From: Desulfobacteraceae bacterium
Lineage (GTDB): Bacteria > Desulfobacterota > Desulfobacteria > Desulfobacterales > Desulfobacteraceae
Assembly (NCBI GenBank): GCA_016743945.1
Contig: JADGFI010000029.1
Location: 6,720-70,719, forward strand
Reading direction: 5' to 3'
DNA: 64,000 nucleotides
The position numbers were made by a program, and so were the translations under genes. This document shows, piece by piece, positions 40,649 to 50,511 of the stretch (the stretch's first letter is position 1; the number at the start of each line of letters is the position of its first letter). The notes below the pieces were generated by a model. It was not told the origin of the DNA, ran no database searches, and saw nothing but the letters and a program-made list of their open reading frames with translations.

Positions 40649-41596
40649 TTAGTTGCCCGCCCTGTTTGTTTTCCGCTGCCTTTCTACCTCATTTGCCAGG
40701 CTGCCCACAAATTCCTGGGTAAGGGGAAGGCTCAGGTCTTTAACCGCCTTTGCGGCATTTACCAGATATGCCATGTCTCGGTCTGTTTTATTATCCAGGC
40801 AAAACCCATCTTTGTCGGTAAGAATATCAGGATCAATTGTATAGGCATGTTTGTGAAAAATTTGGCGGCCTTTATCGGATAGAATAAAATCTTTTAATTG
40901 TTGGGCTTCTTTTTCATACCGGGCAAATTTGAGTACCCCCACGGGCAACCTTATAATTCCACGATATTCAGGCTCAATGGGTATTATTTCAACATCTTTG
41001 AGATAAAGGACTGCGGTGGTTGACCATACGATGGTTGCATCAATGGCATTGTGCTGGGCAGCATTGCCCAGTTCCGGAATACACTTGGCACTTAAAACGG
41101 CATTTTCTTTTACCTTGTCCCATATACCGGCCTTTTCAAATGTTTTCTTATGCCAGATACCAATGGCACATGAACGCGGATTGCCTAACCCTACTCTTAC
41201 TCCGGGTCTTGCCAAATCTTTGATTGTCTTGATATTGGCCGGGTTTCCCTTGGGGGTTATCAGAACCGTAACAAAATAGGCGGGGATGTCTGTTTTAGGA
41301 TTATAGTTGTTTACAAACCCTCTTTGCACTGCCTGGAGCAGATAAAATTCTTCTCCGGGCATAAACAAATCACCTTGCCGGGATCGGGTTATGTCAGCGA
41401 TAAAATAGCCCGAACCCTTATATGAAAAATTGACCTTAACCTCTGGGTTCTGTTCTTCAAAGACTTCTTTGATCTCGTTTAAGGAAGATCGTTGTCCTAC
41501 GCCTGCATGAAAGAGCATTTCCTTGTCATCACAATAGGCCTGGCTGGTTAATAAAAAAAAGGAAATTATCAAGCACACCCCAAAATTTTTAATCAT
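40649..41596 (-). CDS. ModA-like periplasmic molybdate/tungstate (or related oxyanion)-binding protein
   Basis: Signal peptide; LFHAGVGQRSSLNEIKEVFEEQNPEVKVNFSYKGSG; PGVRVGLGNPRSCAIG; ATIVWSTTAVLY. Confidence 0.8.
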   Translation of the reverse strand: MIKNFGVCLIISFFLLTSQAYCDDKEMLFHAGVGQRSSLNEIKEVFEEQNPEVKVNFSYKGSGYFIADITRSRQGDLFMPGEEFYLLQAVQRGFVNNYNPKTDIPAYFVTVLITPKGNPANIKTIKDLARPGVRVGLGNPRSCAIGIWHKKTFEKAGIWDKVKENAVLSAKCIPELGNAAQHNAIDATIVWSTTAVLYLKDVEIIPIEPEYRGIIRLPVGVLKFARYEKEAQQLKDFILSDKGRQIFHKHAYTIDPDILTDKDGFCLDNKTDRDMAYLVNAAKAVKDLSLPLTQEFVGSLANEVERQRKTNRAGN

Positions 41597-41772
41597 TTAT
41601 ATACTCCTAATATTACTATGTTTAGATCCTGTCGTTCCCCTTGTCCTGACAAACACGCCCTTGGAAAAAGGTGTCAAAAAAAATTATAGATCTCCTGTGG
41701 CAAAGAGTGAATTAATCATTTTCTGGTTAGTATTCGTTCTTTTCAAACAATTTTATATCAAAAAAATAGTAA

Positions 41773-41807
41773 AACTTACCAAAAACGACTACAACTTACC
41801 AAAAACG
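41773..41807. promoter_or_regulatory. Two 15-bp direct repeats with 20-bp period in a divergent intergenic region; candidate operator
   Basis: aacttaccaaaaacg at 41773-41787 and 41793-41807. Confidence 0.55.
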
Positions 41808-41942
41808 GAATAGTTGTCAAGCAGTTTCTTTTGTCGTAACATAAGAGAGCTTCCCAGGCGACTTTATGGACTATCCTTAAAAAAATTTTCCCGGGGCTTG
41901 GTGCTAAGGACAAACCACAAAAAAAAAGACAGGAGACTTTGG

Positions 41943-42386
41943 ATGAATAGTTTGCGGATGATACTCAACCAGATCAAAAAAATCCGTGGTATTGCCAACG
42001 ATGCCCAATTGGCGGATCAAATTGGAGTGCCCGTGCATACCCTTCGCAGCTGGGTACAAAATAACAGTATTCGCAGACAGCTTATTATCTATTGTACACA
42101 GCATGATATCAGCCTGGATGAAGTGATGTTCAATAAAAAAAAATTTCACCGTGATCACTGCGAAAATTGCAAACAAAAGGAGTCGTGTGATGAATACCGC
42201 AATGTGGTTGACAGCCCGTTGACCATTGGCGAAGGACAATTGGAGCCACGCACGATTATCTTTAATACAAATTCTTCCCATAGTGTTCAGGTGGAATTGT
42301 ATTGTGATGACCAGATCAAGTCCAATTGCCTTTTGGATTTAAACAAGATAGATAAACTTGTGGTTAAACTGCAATCCTCTGGATGA
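41943..42386 (+). CDS. Small HTH (phage CI repressor-like) DNA-binding protein with a Cys-containing linker
   Basis: NDAQLADQIGVPVHTLRSWVQNNSIRRQLIIYC HTH; HCENCKQKESCDEY cysteine motif; ATG at 41943. Confidence 0.65.
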   Translation: MNSLRMILNQIKKIRGIANDAQLADQIGVPVHTLRSWVQNNSIRRQLIIYCTQHDISLDEVMFNKKKFHRDHCENCKQKESCDEYRNVVDSPLTIGEGQLEPRTIIFNTNSSHSVQVELYCDDQIKSNCLLDLNKIDKLVVKLQSSG

Positions 42387-42463
42387 TTTTGACTGGACCG
42401 CTGGTTCAAAAAAAGGTATAGTTATAGGCTAATTTGCAAATTATATAAAAAAACAAATAGATA

Positions 42464-42492
42464 TTGACAAAATAAAGAAATAATTATAAAAT
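42464..42492 (+). promoter_or_regulatory. Sigma70-like promoter for the rplU operon
   Basis: TTGACA (42464-42469), 17-bp spacer, TAAAAT (42487-42492). Confidence 0.6.
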
Positions 42493-42544
42493 TAAGAGTT
42501 TTTTGAAATTGCAAAAAGTATTGAAATAATAAGGAGAGTTTAAC

Positions 42545-42856
42545 ATGTACGCAGTTATCAGAACCGGAGGAAAGCAGTACAAGGTTCATGAAGAACAGAT
42601 TCTGAAAGTTGAAAAACTTGAAGGTTCTGAAGGTTCTCAAATTGAATTCGATGATGTCCTCATGTATTCAGACGGTGAAGTGGTTACCCTTGGGACCCCT
42701 AAACTTGAAAATGCCACCGTAAAGGCACACATACTTGAGCAGGGTCGGGGCAAGAAACAACTGGTTTTTAAGTATAAACGCCGAAAAGGCTATCGGAAGA
42801 TGCAGGGCCATAAACAGCATTATACAGAAATTAAAATCGAATCTATTTCAGCCTAG
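42545..42856 (+). CDS. rplU: 50S ribosomal protein L21
   Basis: [48 protein letters not shown]. Confidence 0.98.
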   Translation: MYAVIRTGGKQYKVHEEQILKVEKLEGSEGSQIEFDDVLMYSDGEVVTLGTPKLENATVKAHILEQGRGKKQLVFKYKRRKGYRKMQGHKQHYTEIKIESISA

Positions 42857-42870
42857 GAAGAGAGGACAAG

Positions 42871-43125
42871 ATGTCACATAAAAAAGCAGCAGGCAGTACC
42901 AGGAACGGACGCGACTCAGCTGGTCAGCGTCGCGGCGTTAAGAAATTCGGCGGAGAAATGATTTCAGCCGGGACGATTATTGTAAGACAGGTTGGCACCA
43001 AGATCCATCCGGGCAACAATGTGGGTATGGGAAAAGACTACACCCTATTTGCTAAAATGGACGGTGTGGTGACCTTTGAACGAAAGGGTCGCGACAAGAA
43101 AAAAGTCAGCGTTTATGTAGCGTGA
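42871..43125 (+). CDS. rpmA: 50S ribosomal protein L27
   Basis: [29 protein letters not shown]. Confidence 0.98.
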   Translation: MSHKKAAGSTRNGRDSAGQRRGVKKFGGEMISAGTIIVRQVGTKIHPGNNVGMGKDYTLFAKMDGVVTFERKGRDKKKVSVYVA

Positions 43126-44117
43126 AATTTGTAGATGAAGCAATCATTACCGTCACTTCTGGTAAAGGTGGACCCGGATGCATGAGTTTCCGAAGGGAAC
43201 GCTACATTGAGTTTGGCGGTCCTGACGGTGGTGATGGCGGTAATGGCGGCAGTGTAATTCTTAGAGTGGACCCGGGACAACGGACACTCTACGAGTATCG
43301 CCGCCAAAAATTGTTCAATGCCAAGAATGGGGCTTCCGGACTTGGCAAACAAAAGCATGGCCGAAACGGAAGTCACACATATTTAGATCTCCCTCCTGGC
43401 ACCCTGGTTTCCGATGCAGAAACCCTTGAACCCATTATTGATCTGACCCTTGAGCATGCGGAACACATTATCGCAGAAGGTGGCCGGGGAGGACAGGGAA
43501 ACAAGCGGTTTGCTTCCGCCACTAACCGGGCACCCAGATTTTCCCAACCGGGAATTCCCGGAATCGAAAGAAAACTGAAGCTGGAATTAAAGCTTCTGGC
43601 AGATGTGGGTATTGTGGGACTTCCCAATGCAGGGAAATCCACTCTGATCTCCGTCATGTCCTCTGCCCGTCCCAAGATTGCAGATTACCCGTTTACCACC
43701 CTTACCCCGACCCTTGGCATGGTAGAACCCACTTTTGGGGAACCCTTTGCCGTGGCAGACATCCCCGGCCTCATTGAAGGAGCCCATGAAGGCATCGGTC
43801 TTGGCATCAAATTCTTAAAGCATATTGAACGGACCGGAATTTTAATTCATCTCATTGATGTGGGAGGAATTGACCCGGAAAATCCCCTTGAAGCCTTTAA
43901 CATGATCAACAAAGAGCTGACCATGTACAGCAAACGCCTGGCCCAGAAAACCCAGATTGTGGTACTCAACAAAATGGATCTTGCCGGCGTGGAAAATCGG
44001 GTGGACAGTTTTAAAGCAGCCCTGCCAAATCTTCAGGTTCTTACCATTTCAGCAGTTACCGGCAAGGGCGTAAAACCGTTGGTCAAACTGCTCGCTTCCA
44101 AACTTCAAAAAGAGTAA
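43122..44117 (+). CDS. obgE: Obg family GTPase
   Basis: [51 protein letters not shown] start overlaps rpmA stop. Confidence 0.97.
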   Translation: MKFVDEAIITVTSGKGGPGCMSFRRERYIEFGGPDGGDGGNGGSVILRVDPGQRTLYEYRRQKLFNAKNGASGLGKQKHGRNGSHTYLDLPPGTLVSDAETLEPIIDLTLEHAEHIIAEGGRGGQGNKRFASATNRAPRFSQPGIPGIERKLKLELKLLADVGIVGLPNAGKSTLISVMSSARPKIADYPFTTLTPTLGMVEPTFGEPFAVADIPGLIEGAHEGIGLGIKFLKHIERTGILIHLIDVGGIDPENPLEAFNMINKELTMYSKRLAQKTQIVVLNKMDLAGVENRVDSFKAALPNLQVLTISAVTGKGVKPLVKLLASKLQKE

Positions 44118-44120
44118 GTC

Positions 44121-44783
44121 ATGGAAGCAGGACTTTTTGGAGGGACGTTCAATCCACTTCATAATGGTCATATTGGTATTATTAAATATGTGAAGCAAGC
44201 CTTTCACCTTCAAAAAATTTTTTTATTCCCCTCTGCCACCCCCCCACACAAATCAATAATCGATCTGGTCCCAGCCCGGGACCGGCTGGAAATGGTAAAG
44301 GGGTGGGCCGAAAACCGGGAAGGGTTTTATGCCTCGGATATTGAATTGAAAAGAAAAGGCCCTTCATTTACCATTGATACCATTAATGAGTTAAAGAATG
44401 GCGCCTTTAAAAAACCCCATGGTTCCCGGCTTCATTTTTCCCTTTTAATGGGGTCAGATGCATTTTTTGATATCATTACCTGGAAAAAACAAAGCCTGAT
44501 TTTTCAAACGATTCCTATTATTGTCATGCTCAGGGGAGACCGAACCGGGATTGACCCCATTGCATCCTTTATTGACGAATACATCTCAAAAGGATACAAA
44601 TTGGATAAAGGCCTGACTCAGTTTACCCATGAACACCTGCAGCCGGTCCGTATTTGCAATGTCCCTAAAATCGACATTTCTTCAACCATGATACGGGCAC
44701 GGGTAAAAAAGAACCAGTCCATCAACGGACTTGTCCCGGCAAATGTCGAGAACATTATCAAGAAAAAGGATTTATATAAATGA
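44121..44783 (+). CDS. nadD: Nicotinate-nucleotide adenylyltransferase
   Basis: GLFGGTFNPLHNGHI; IDISSTMIRARV. Confidence 0.94.
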   Translation: MEAGLFGGTFNPLHNGHIGIIKYVKQAFHLQKIFLFPSATPPHKSIIDLVPARDRLEMVKGWAENREGFYASDIELKRKGPSFTIDTINELKNGAFKKPHGSRLHFSLLMGSDAFFDIITWKKQSLIFQTIPIIVMLRGDRTGIDPIASFIDEYISKGYKLDKGLTQFTHEHLQPVRICNVPKIDISSTMIRARVKKNQSINGLVPANVENIIKKKDLYK

Positions 44784-45190
44784 CACCCCCCATGGACCCG
44801 ACAGAAGAATACACCCCCTATTTTACCCCTATTTTTGAACGTAAGGCCAAATCCATCACCGCAATTGATGTCCGTAAGATGACCTCCTATACCGATATGA
44901 TCGTTATTGTTGAAGGAGACTCAGGGCGCCAGGTGACCTCACTTGCCGAACATATCATCAAGGCCTTGAAAAAAGAGAAAATCAAGGTGTTTGGTATGGA
45001 AGGGATCAAGGAAGGAGAATGGGCACTATTGGATTATGGCCATATCATCATCCATGTATTTGAGTCCAAAGCAAAAGATTTTTACGATTTGGAAGGGCTG
45101 TGGAGTGATGCCCCGAGGATTGATCTCTCCCGGTTCGGCTCCATCCTTGACCCGAATGATGACGGAGACAACGAAGATGACGACGACTAA
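44780..45190 (+). CDS. rsfS: Ribosome silencing factor RsfS
   Basis: DVRKMTSYTDMIVIVEGDSGRQV; GEWALLDYGHIIIHVF. Confidence 0.93.
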   Translation: MTPPMDPTEEYTPYFTPIFERKAKSITAIDVRKMTSYTDMIVIVEGDSGRQVTSLAEHIIKALKKEKIKVFGMEGIKEGEWALLDYGHIIIHVFESKAKDFYDLEGLWSDAPRIDLSRFGSILDPNDDGDNEDDDD

Positions 45191-46754
45191 AAAAAAACCG
45201 GTCAATATTCTGATGATCCTGGATGGGTGGGGGATCAGCGCTGCAAGGGAGGGGAATGCGGTTGCCCAGGCACCCACGCCCTTCCTGGACACCCTTCTTA
45301 AAACCTTTCCCAACAGCCAGCTTGCCTGCTTTGGCAATGCAGTGGGCCTTCCTCCGGGCACCATGGGCAATTCAGAAGTCGGGCACATGAACATGGGTGC
45401 CGGGCGTAAGGTATTCCAGGATTTTGTCCGGATCAATACCGCCATAGAAGACAAAAGTTTTTTTGAGAACCCGCAACTTAAAACCGCCATGGGAACCGCC
45501 AGGAAAAAAGATAAGGGGGTGCATCTTCTGGGCCTTTTGTCCGACGGCGGGGTTCACAGCCATCTTTCCCATCTGTTTGCCCTCATTGACATGGCGAAGC
45601 TAAACGGGATTAAAAACCTTTATGTCCATCCCATTCTTGATGGCAGGGACACCTCTCCCAAAAGCGGCATCACCTATATCAAAAAGCTCCAGGCCCACCT
45701 TGACGCTGTGGGAATCGGAAAGATCTCAAGTATTTGCGGCCGTTATTGGGCCATGGATCGTGATACCCGATGGGACCGGGTGGAAAAAGCCTATTGTCTC
45801 TATACCGCAGGGGAAGGCAGACAAGCAAAGGACCCCATCCAAGCGGTCCAGGATGCCTATGATGCCAAAGAGACCGATGAATTTATAAGGCCTGTTTTTT
45901 TTGAAAGCGTTGCCGACGACAGCAAAGGCCAGACTGACAATGGTCAAGAGAATAAAGGTGTCATCCAGGATGGAGACGCTCTGATTTTTTTCAATTTCAG
46001 GGCGGATCGGGCCAAGGAAATCACCCGGGCCTTTATTGAAAAAAAATTTGGCGGATTTAAACGGCAGCAACACCCGACCCTGTCCTCTTTTGTTACCATG
46101 ACCCGGTATGACCAGACCTTTCATCTTCCCACCGCCTTTGGCCCTGAGCATTTGGCTAATGTTTTTGGAGAAGTGTTAAGCCGTCAGGGGCAAAACCAAC
46201 TCAGAATTGCCGAAACAGAAAAATATGCCCATGTCACCTATTTTTTCAATGGGGGAAATGAGGCTGTTTTTGAAGGTGAGCAGCGGATAATGATCCCTTC
46301 CCCCAGGGAGGTTGCCACCTATGACCAAAAACCTGCCATGTCTGCCAATGAAGTGGCCGAAACGGTTTGTGAACAAATCCGTTCCCATAAATTTGAATTC
46401 ATTGTGTTAAATTTTGCCAACATGGACATGGTGGGTCATACCGGCATTTTAGATGCGGCCATACAGGCCTGCGTGACCGTGGACAGATGTGTACAAACAG
46501 TAGTAAAAGCCATATGGGAAACCAATGGCACAGCCTTTATCACAGCGGACCACGGAAATTGTGAACAGATGATCGCCGAGAATGGATCCCCCCATACCGC
46601 CCATACCTTGAACCCGGTCCCTTTTATTCTGGCAGGAGAACGGTTCAAAGATACACCGGTTACAAACGGAATTTTGGGGGATATTTCGCCCACGATCCTC
46701 AAAGCCCTTGGCATCCCCCAACCCGCGCAAATGACAGGAACCTCTTTAATATAA
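45177..46754 (+). CDS. gpmI: 2,3-bisphosphoglycerate-independent phosphoglycerate mutase
   Basis: LMILDGWGIS, GNSEVGHMNMGAGR, HPILDGRDTSPKSG, ITADHGNCEQM; ATG at 45177 overlapping rsfS. Confidence 0.96.
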   Translation: MTTTKKKPVNILMILDGWGISAAREGNAVAQAPTPFLDTLLKTFPNSQLACFGNAVGLPPGTMGNSEVGHMNMGAGRKVFQDFVRINTAIEDKSFFENPQLKTAMGTARKKDKGVHLLGLLSDGGVHSHLSHLFALIDMAKLNGIKNLYVHPILDGRDTSPKSGITYIKKLQAHLDAVGIGKISSICGRYWAMDRDTRWDRVEKAYCLYTAGEGRQAKDPIQAVQDAYDAKETDEFIRPVFFESVADDSKGQTDNGQENKGVIQDGDALIFFNFRADRAKEITRAFIEKKFGGFKRQQHPTLSSFVTMTRYDQTFHLPTAFGPEHLANVFGEVLSRQGQNQLRIAETEKYAHVTYFFNGGNEAVFEGEQRIMIPSPREVATYDQKPAMSANEVAETVCEQIRSHKFEFIVLNFANMDMVGHTGILDAAIQACVTVDRCVQTVVKAIWETNGTAFITADHGNCEQMIAENGSPHTAHTLNPVPFILAGERFKDTPVTNGILGDISPTILKALGIPQPAQMTGTSLI

Positions 46755-46766
46755 GCGAAAATTTTT

Positions 46767-47276
46767 ATGTTTGAACCTATCAGAGACTTTATTACCGGAC
46801 GAGAAATTGACAATGTGGGATCTGAAGCCAGCCGTCAGATCTTTGAAAAATTTTTAGTGGAAATAAAAGGATTCAGGAAACAAGAAATTCGAGTGGATGA
46901 AGCGCTTGTTGTCCAATTCAAGGGACAAGACTATGTCTCTGCCATTGACCTGATTGTCTTCTGCAAGACCAGGCCTTTTATGGCAATCACCTGTGTGGCA
47001 GGTTCCATTGGGTCTTATGAACGGGAAATCTTGTCAGGTGCCCGGCTGGTGTATGAATTCCAGGTTCCCTTTGCCGTTTCCACCGATGGCAGAAATGCCG
47101 TTATCATGGATACGGTTTCCGGAAAAACCATTGGCAAGGGACTTGATGCTATTCCCTCCAGGGAAGCGGCCGAAAAACACATGGCATCCATTCAAGATAC
47201 CCTTTATTCCCCGGAAAAAAGAAAGCTGGAAATGATCATCTACCGCTCCTTTAATATGGAGAAAATCAATCGATAG
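46767..47276 (+). CDS. HSDR_N-like (type I restriction enzyme R N-terminal domain) small protein
   Basis: 169 aa; ASRQIFEKFLVEIKGFRKQEIRV...YVSAIDLIVFCKTRPFMAITCVAGSIGSYEREILSGARLV. Confidence 0.55.
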   Translation: MFEPIRDFITGREIDNVGSEASRQIFEKFLVEIKGFRKQEIRVDEALVVQFKGQDYVSAIDLIVFCKTRPFMAITCVAGSIGSYEREILSGARLVYEFQVPFAVSTDGRNAVIMDTVSGKTIGKGLDAIPSREAAEKHMASIQDTLYSPEKRKLEMIIYRSFNMEKINR

Positions 47277-47307
47277 TATTAGAATCCGATAGTGTAATCC
47301 TTGGTAT

Positions 47308-47366
47308 AAAAAAGCGAGGTCAAAAGAAAGAAACGCTTCCTTCTTCCATTGCCCTCGCTTTTTACT
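47308..47366. terminator. Hairpin terminator between convergent genes
   Basis: aaaaaagcgagg (47308-47319) ... cctcgcttttt (47353-47363), perfect arms with A/T tails. Confidence 0.78.
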
Positions 47367-47418
47367 TTTATAGACTTTAATTTTCCTAGGTTTATATTTT
47401 TTTTGGGGATTTGCAGCC

Positions 47419-48096
47419 CTAAGCCCTTGAAACTTCTTTGTTACAATGCTTACAAAGGGTGGCCCTTTTTTTAATAATTTCCGCGCAATAGGGGCACTCC
47501 CTTGTATAATGACGTTCATGGAGCTGTTCAATGGCCTTTTTCACCCCTGCCACGAGAACCGGCGTGGGAAATTTATGGTTCATCAAATGCTCTGCTGCCT
47601 CTGAATCCCCCAGTTCCCCGACCATCTCAGCAGCCTTAAGTCTCGCCTTGGGTGGAATTTTTGGATCCAGCACAACCTTTAAAATCTCATCCCAGTCCTT
47701 TGACATATAATAATCGGTCAATAGGGAAAAAGTCTGTTTGGCCAATTCTCTCTGGGCCTCCTGCTGAATCAAGACGGCATCATCCAGTATTTGGCCCTTT
47801 GCACCCATGGGACTGAATACGGGCATATATTCAAAATTTTTCTGACCCGGTTCATTGATACACCGATAGGATGCCGTCTGTTCCATAGCCTCCTGGAGGT
47901 GATCCCAGCCTTTTTTGTACGAAGGGCAGTCATCATTAAAACAGATGAACAGGTAGGGGGTTCCCCAACCCAGCCCATCGGAAACTGCGACCTGGGGAAC
48001 TTCCCACAGGGTCATTCCCTGGTCACAATGGGGACAATGGGGTTTATCCATCTTCATATATAATTCAAGCAGTTCTTCTTTGGTTTCAAATGCCAT
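47419..48096 (-). CDS. Zinc-ribbon-containing protein of unknown function
   Basis: CPHCDQGM near N-terminus; CPYCAEIIKKRATLCKHCNKEV at C-terminus. Confidence 0.65.
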   Translation of the reverse strand: MAFETKEELLELYMKMDKPHCPHCDQGMTLWEVPQVAVSDGLGWGTPYLFICFNDDCPSYKKGWDHLQEAMEQTASYRCINEPGQKNFEYMPVFSPMGAKGQILDDAVLIQQEAQRELAKQTFSLLTDYYMSKDWDEILKVVLDPKIPPKARLKAAEMVGELGDSEAAEHLMNHKFPTPVLVAGVKKAIEQLHERHYTRECPYCAEIIKKRATLCKHCNKEVSRA

Positions 48097-48185
48097 TATT
48101 TATTCTCCTATTGGTGGTCTGAATATGGTTTCTGCATATTTTTAAGACTACCAAAATAAGCATAAGCCTTGGCTTGTCAAACTGC

Positions 48186-50195
48186 TCATTCAATAACGGC
48201 CAGCACGTCACCCTTGGCAACGGAATCGCCACTTTTATAATTGACGGCAACGACCACACCGCTGGCAGTGGCTGGCAGGGCATTTTCCATTTTCATGGCT
48301 TCAATCACCACAACGGTTTCCCCTTCACTGACTGCATCACCGACATTTTTTTCATACTTGATGATCATACCGGGCATGGGAGCATTCACCGATGTTCCCG
48401 ACGTAGCAGCCGGTGCCGGAGCAACTGCCATGGGTGCCGGTTTAGGAGCTACCGGGGCCGTCGCCTTTGCGCTAGGGGCGGGTGCCGCAGGGACCGGGAC
48501 GGCAGCGACTGGAGCAACTGGGGCTGGAGCGGCGTAGGTGATCACGGGAGATCCGCCGACCTCATCAACCCCCACCTCAAAGTATTCTCCTTCAACAAAA
48601 ACATTAAACGTCCTTGAATATTCACTTTTTTCCGGAATATTGGCGGCAGTTGTTCGCTCTATCAGCTCCCCTGCTTTTGCCTTTTTAATCATGGCTGTCT
48701 GTTTTTCCACATCCTCCAGGGTGATGGGCTTGAGGCTGTCAGGCACCTCTTCCTTGCCGTATTTTTGCAGCAAATATTTTTTACCGGTCACAGGGAACAG
48801 GGCGTAGAGGATGAGGTCCTCATCATCCATGGCTAAACTGCCAATCTGTTCTCTTGCCTTTTCAAGCTCCGGCTCCAATACCTCCGCCGGACGACAGGTA
48901 ATGGGTTTTTCTCCCCTGTCATATCCTTTCAGGGCTTTTTTCTGAACTACCGGGTCAATGGGAACAGAAGTTTTACCATAGAGGCCATAACACAGATCCT
49001 TTACCTGGGCCGTCACCATTTTGTACCGTTCTTCCTTGGTATCAAAAAGAACATTATTAACCGTCTGGATCCCTACAATCTGGCTGGTGGGGGTGACCAG
49101 GGGAACCTGGCCCAGTTCTTTTCTCACCCGGGGCAGTTCTTTATAGACCTCATCAATTTTATCCAGGGCATCCATTTCCCGCAGCTGGTTCACCAAGTTT
49201 GACAGCATACCGCCCGGGGTCTGGTGGAGCAATACATTGATATCGATCATGGAGACCTTGGTATCATCCAGCAAATGTTTGTATTTGGGAAGCACCTCTC
49301 GTTCAAGGATATTGTTGATCTCTGCCAGGCGCCGTATATCAAAGCCGGTATCCCGATTTGTGCCGAGAAGAGACATGACAAGGGGTTCAATGGCAGCATG
49401 GGAGGTTCTGTAGGCATAGGGGGTCATACAGGTATCTATGATATCAACTCCTGCCTCAATGGCCTTAAGATGGGCCATGGGGGACATGCCCGAGGTAAAA
49501 TGGCTGTGAAGGTGGATCAGAGGTTTGACATTGGCCTTTAATGCCTTGACCAGTTCATATGCATCATAGGGTGACATCAACCCTGCCATATCCTTAATGC
49601 AGATACTGTCAGCCCCCATGTCTTCCAGATCTTTGGCCTTCTGAATATAATAGTCCAGATTGTAAACCTCTCCGCCCAGCCGGGCTTCGGTAAGGGTATA
49701 GCAGATACACCCTTGAAAATGGGCGCCGCATTCTTTGATCACCGGAACCACGGTTTCAAAATTTCGATAATCATTTAGGGCATCAAAGGTTCTGAAAACC
49801 TCCAGCCCGTTATCAACGGTCTTTTTCACAAACAGCCTGGCCACATCATCGGCATAATTTCGATATCCCACCAAATTCTGACCCCGAAGCAGCATGGAAA
49901 AAGGGGTTTTCTTGAAATACCGTTTCAAAGTCCGAAGCCGTTCCCAGGGATCTTCACCCAAAAACCGATGCATGGTATCAAAGGTGGCCCCGCCCCATAC
50001 TTCAACGGCCCAGAATCCGATCTCATCCATTCGTTCAGCAACGGGAATCATGTCTTCTGTTCTGCCCCGGGTGGCAAACAGCGACTGATGACCATCCCGA
50101 AGGGACAGGTCCTGGACTTTTACCGGATTTGCGGCGGCAGGTCTGTCTTTGTCATAGTTCATTTGGGCCATTTCGACTTGATTATGATCACTCAT
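48186..50195 (-). CDS. Biotin-dependent carboxyltransferase (pyruvate carboxylase subunit B / OadA / transcarboxylase 5S-like) with fused biotinyl domain
   Basis: VQDLSLRDGHQSLFATRGRTEDM; C-terminal Ala/Pro linker and VVVIEAMKMENALPA biotinylation motif. Confidence 0.92.
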   Translation of the reverse strand: MSDHNQVEMAQMNYDKDRPAAANPVKVQDLSLRDGHQSLFATRGRTEDMIPVAERMDEIGFWAVEVWGGATFDTMHRFLGEDPWERLRTLKRYFKKTPFSMLLRGQNLVGYRNYADDVARLFVKKTVDNGLEVFRTFDALNDYRNFETVVPVIKECGAHFQGCICYTLTEARLGGEVYNLDYYIQKAKDLEDMGADSICIKDMAGLMSPYDAYELVKALKANVKPLIHLHSHFTSGMSPMAHLKAIEAGVDIIDTCMTPYAYRTSHAAIEPLVMSLLGTNRDTGFDIRRLAEINNILEREVLPKYKHLLDDTKVSMIDINVLLHQTPGGMLSNLVNQLREMDALDKIDEVYKELPRVRKELGQVPLVTPTSQIVGIQTVNNVLFDTKEERYKMVTAQVKDLCYGLYGKTSVPIDPVVQKKALKGYDRGEKPITCRPAEVLEPELEKAREQIGSLAMDDEDLILYALFPVTGKKYLLQKYGKEEVPDSLKPITLEDVEKQTAMIKKAKAGELIERTTAANIPEKSEYSRTFNVFVEGEYFEVGVDEVGGSPVITYAAPAPVAPVAAVPVPAAPAPSAKATAPVAPKPAPMAVAPAPAATSGTSVNAPMPGMIIKYEKNVGDAVSEGETVVVIEAMKMENALPATASGVVVAVNYKSGDSVAKGDVLAVIE

Positions 50196-50272
50196 TATAG
50201 TTTTCTCCTGAAAAATATCACTCGTATTAAATAATTATGTTTCTTCTGGTAACAGCTTTCGTTAAAGCGGCC

Positions 50273-50494
50273 CTATTTAAACATTCGCAGTTGCATCATG
50301 GTACTGCCCTGCATCAATGCCTGGCGGCCGGTTATTCCCCATAAATTCATCCGGGGAGCGGGTCCTGCCTGGGCGGCCCTCCCCTGGGGAACTATTTGAG
50401 CAGATGCAAAATTCTCGCCCCCGGCAACCACTTCACCGGTTTTGATAAAAGCGGTTACAGCTGCCATGGCAGCGGCTAATTTTTTTTTCTCCAT
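50273..50494 (-). CDS. 73-aa Ala-rich small protein embedded in the carboxylase operon
   Basis: MEKKKLAAAMAAVTAFIKTGE...; RBS-like GAAAGGGG upstream; between two carboxyltransferase genes. Confidence 0.6.
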   Translation of the reverse strand: MEKKKLAAAMAAVTAFIKTGEVVAGGENFASAQIVPQGRAAQAGPAPRMNLWGITGRQALMQGSTMMQLRMFK

Positions 50495-50511
50495 TCTTTA
50501 TTCCCCTTTCT

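Noticed and set aside
45726-46151. 141-aa minus-strand ORF
   Set aside because: Antisense to gpmI, a conserved housekeeping gene.
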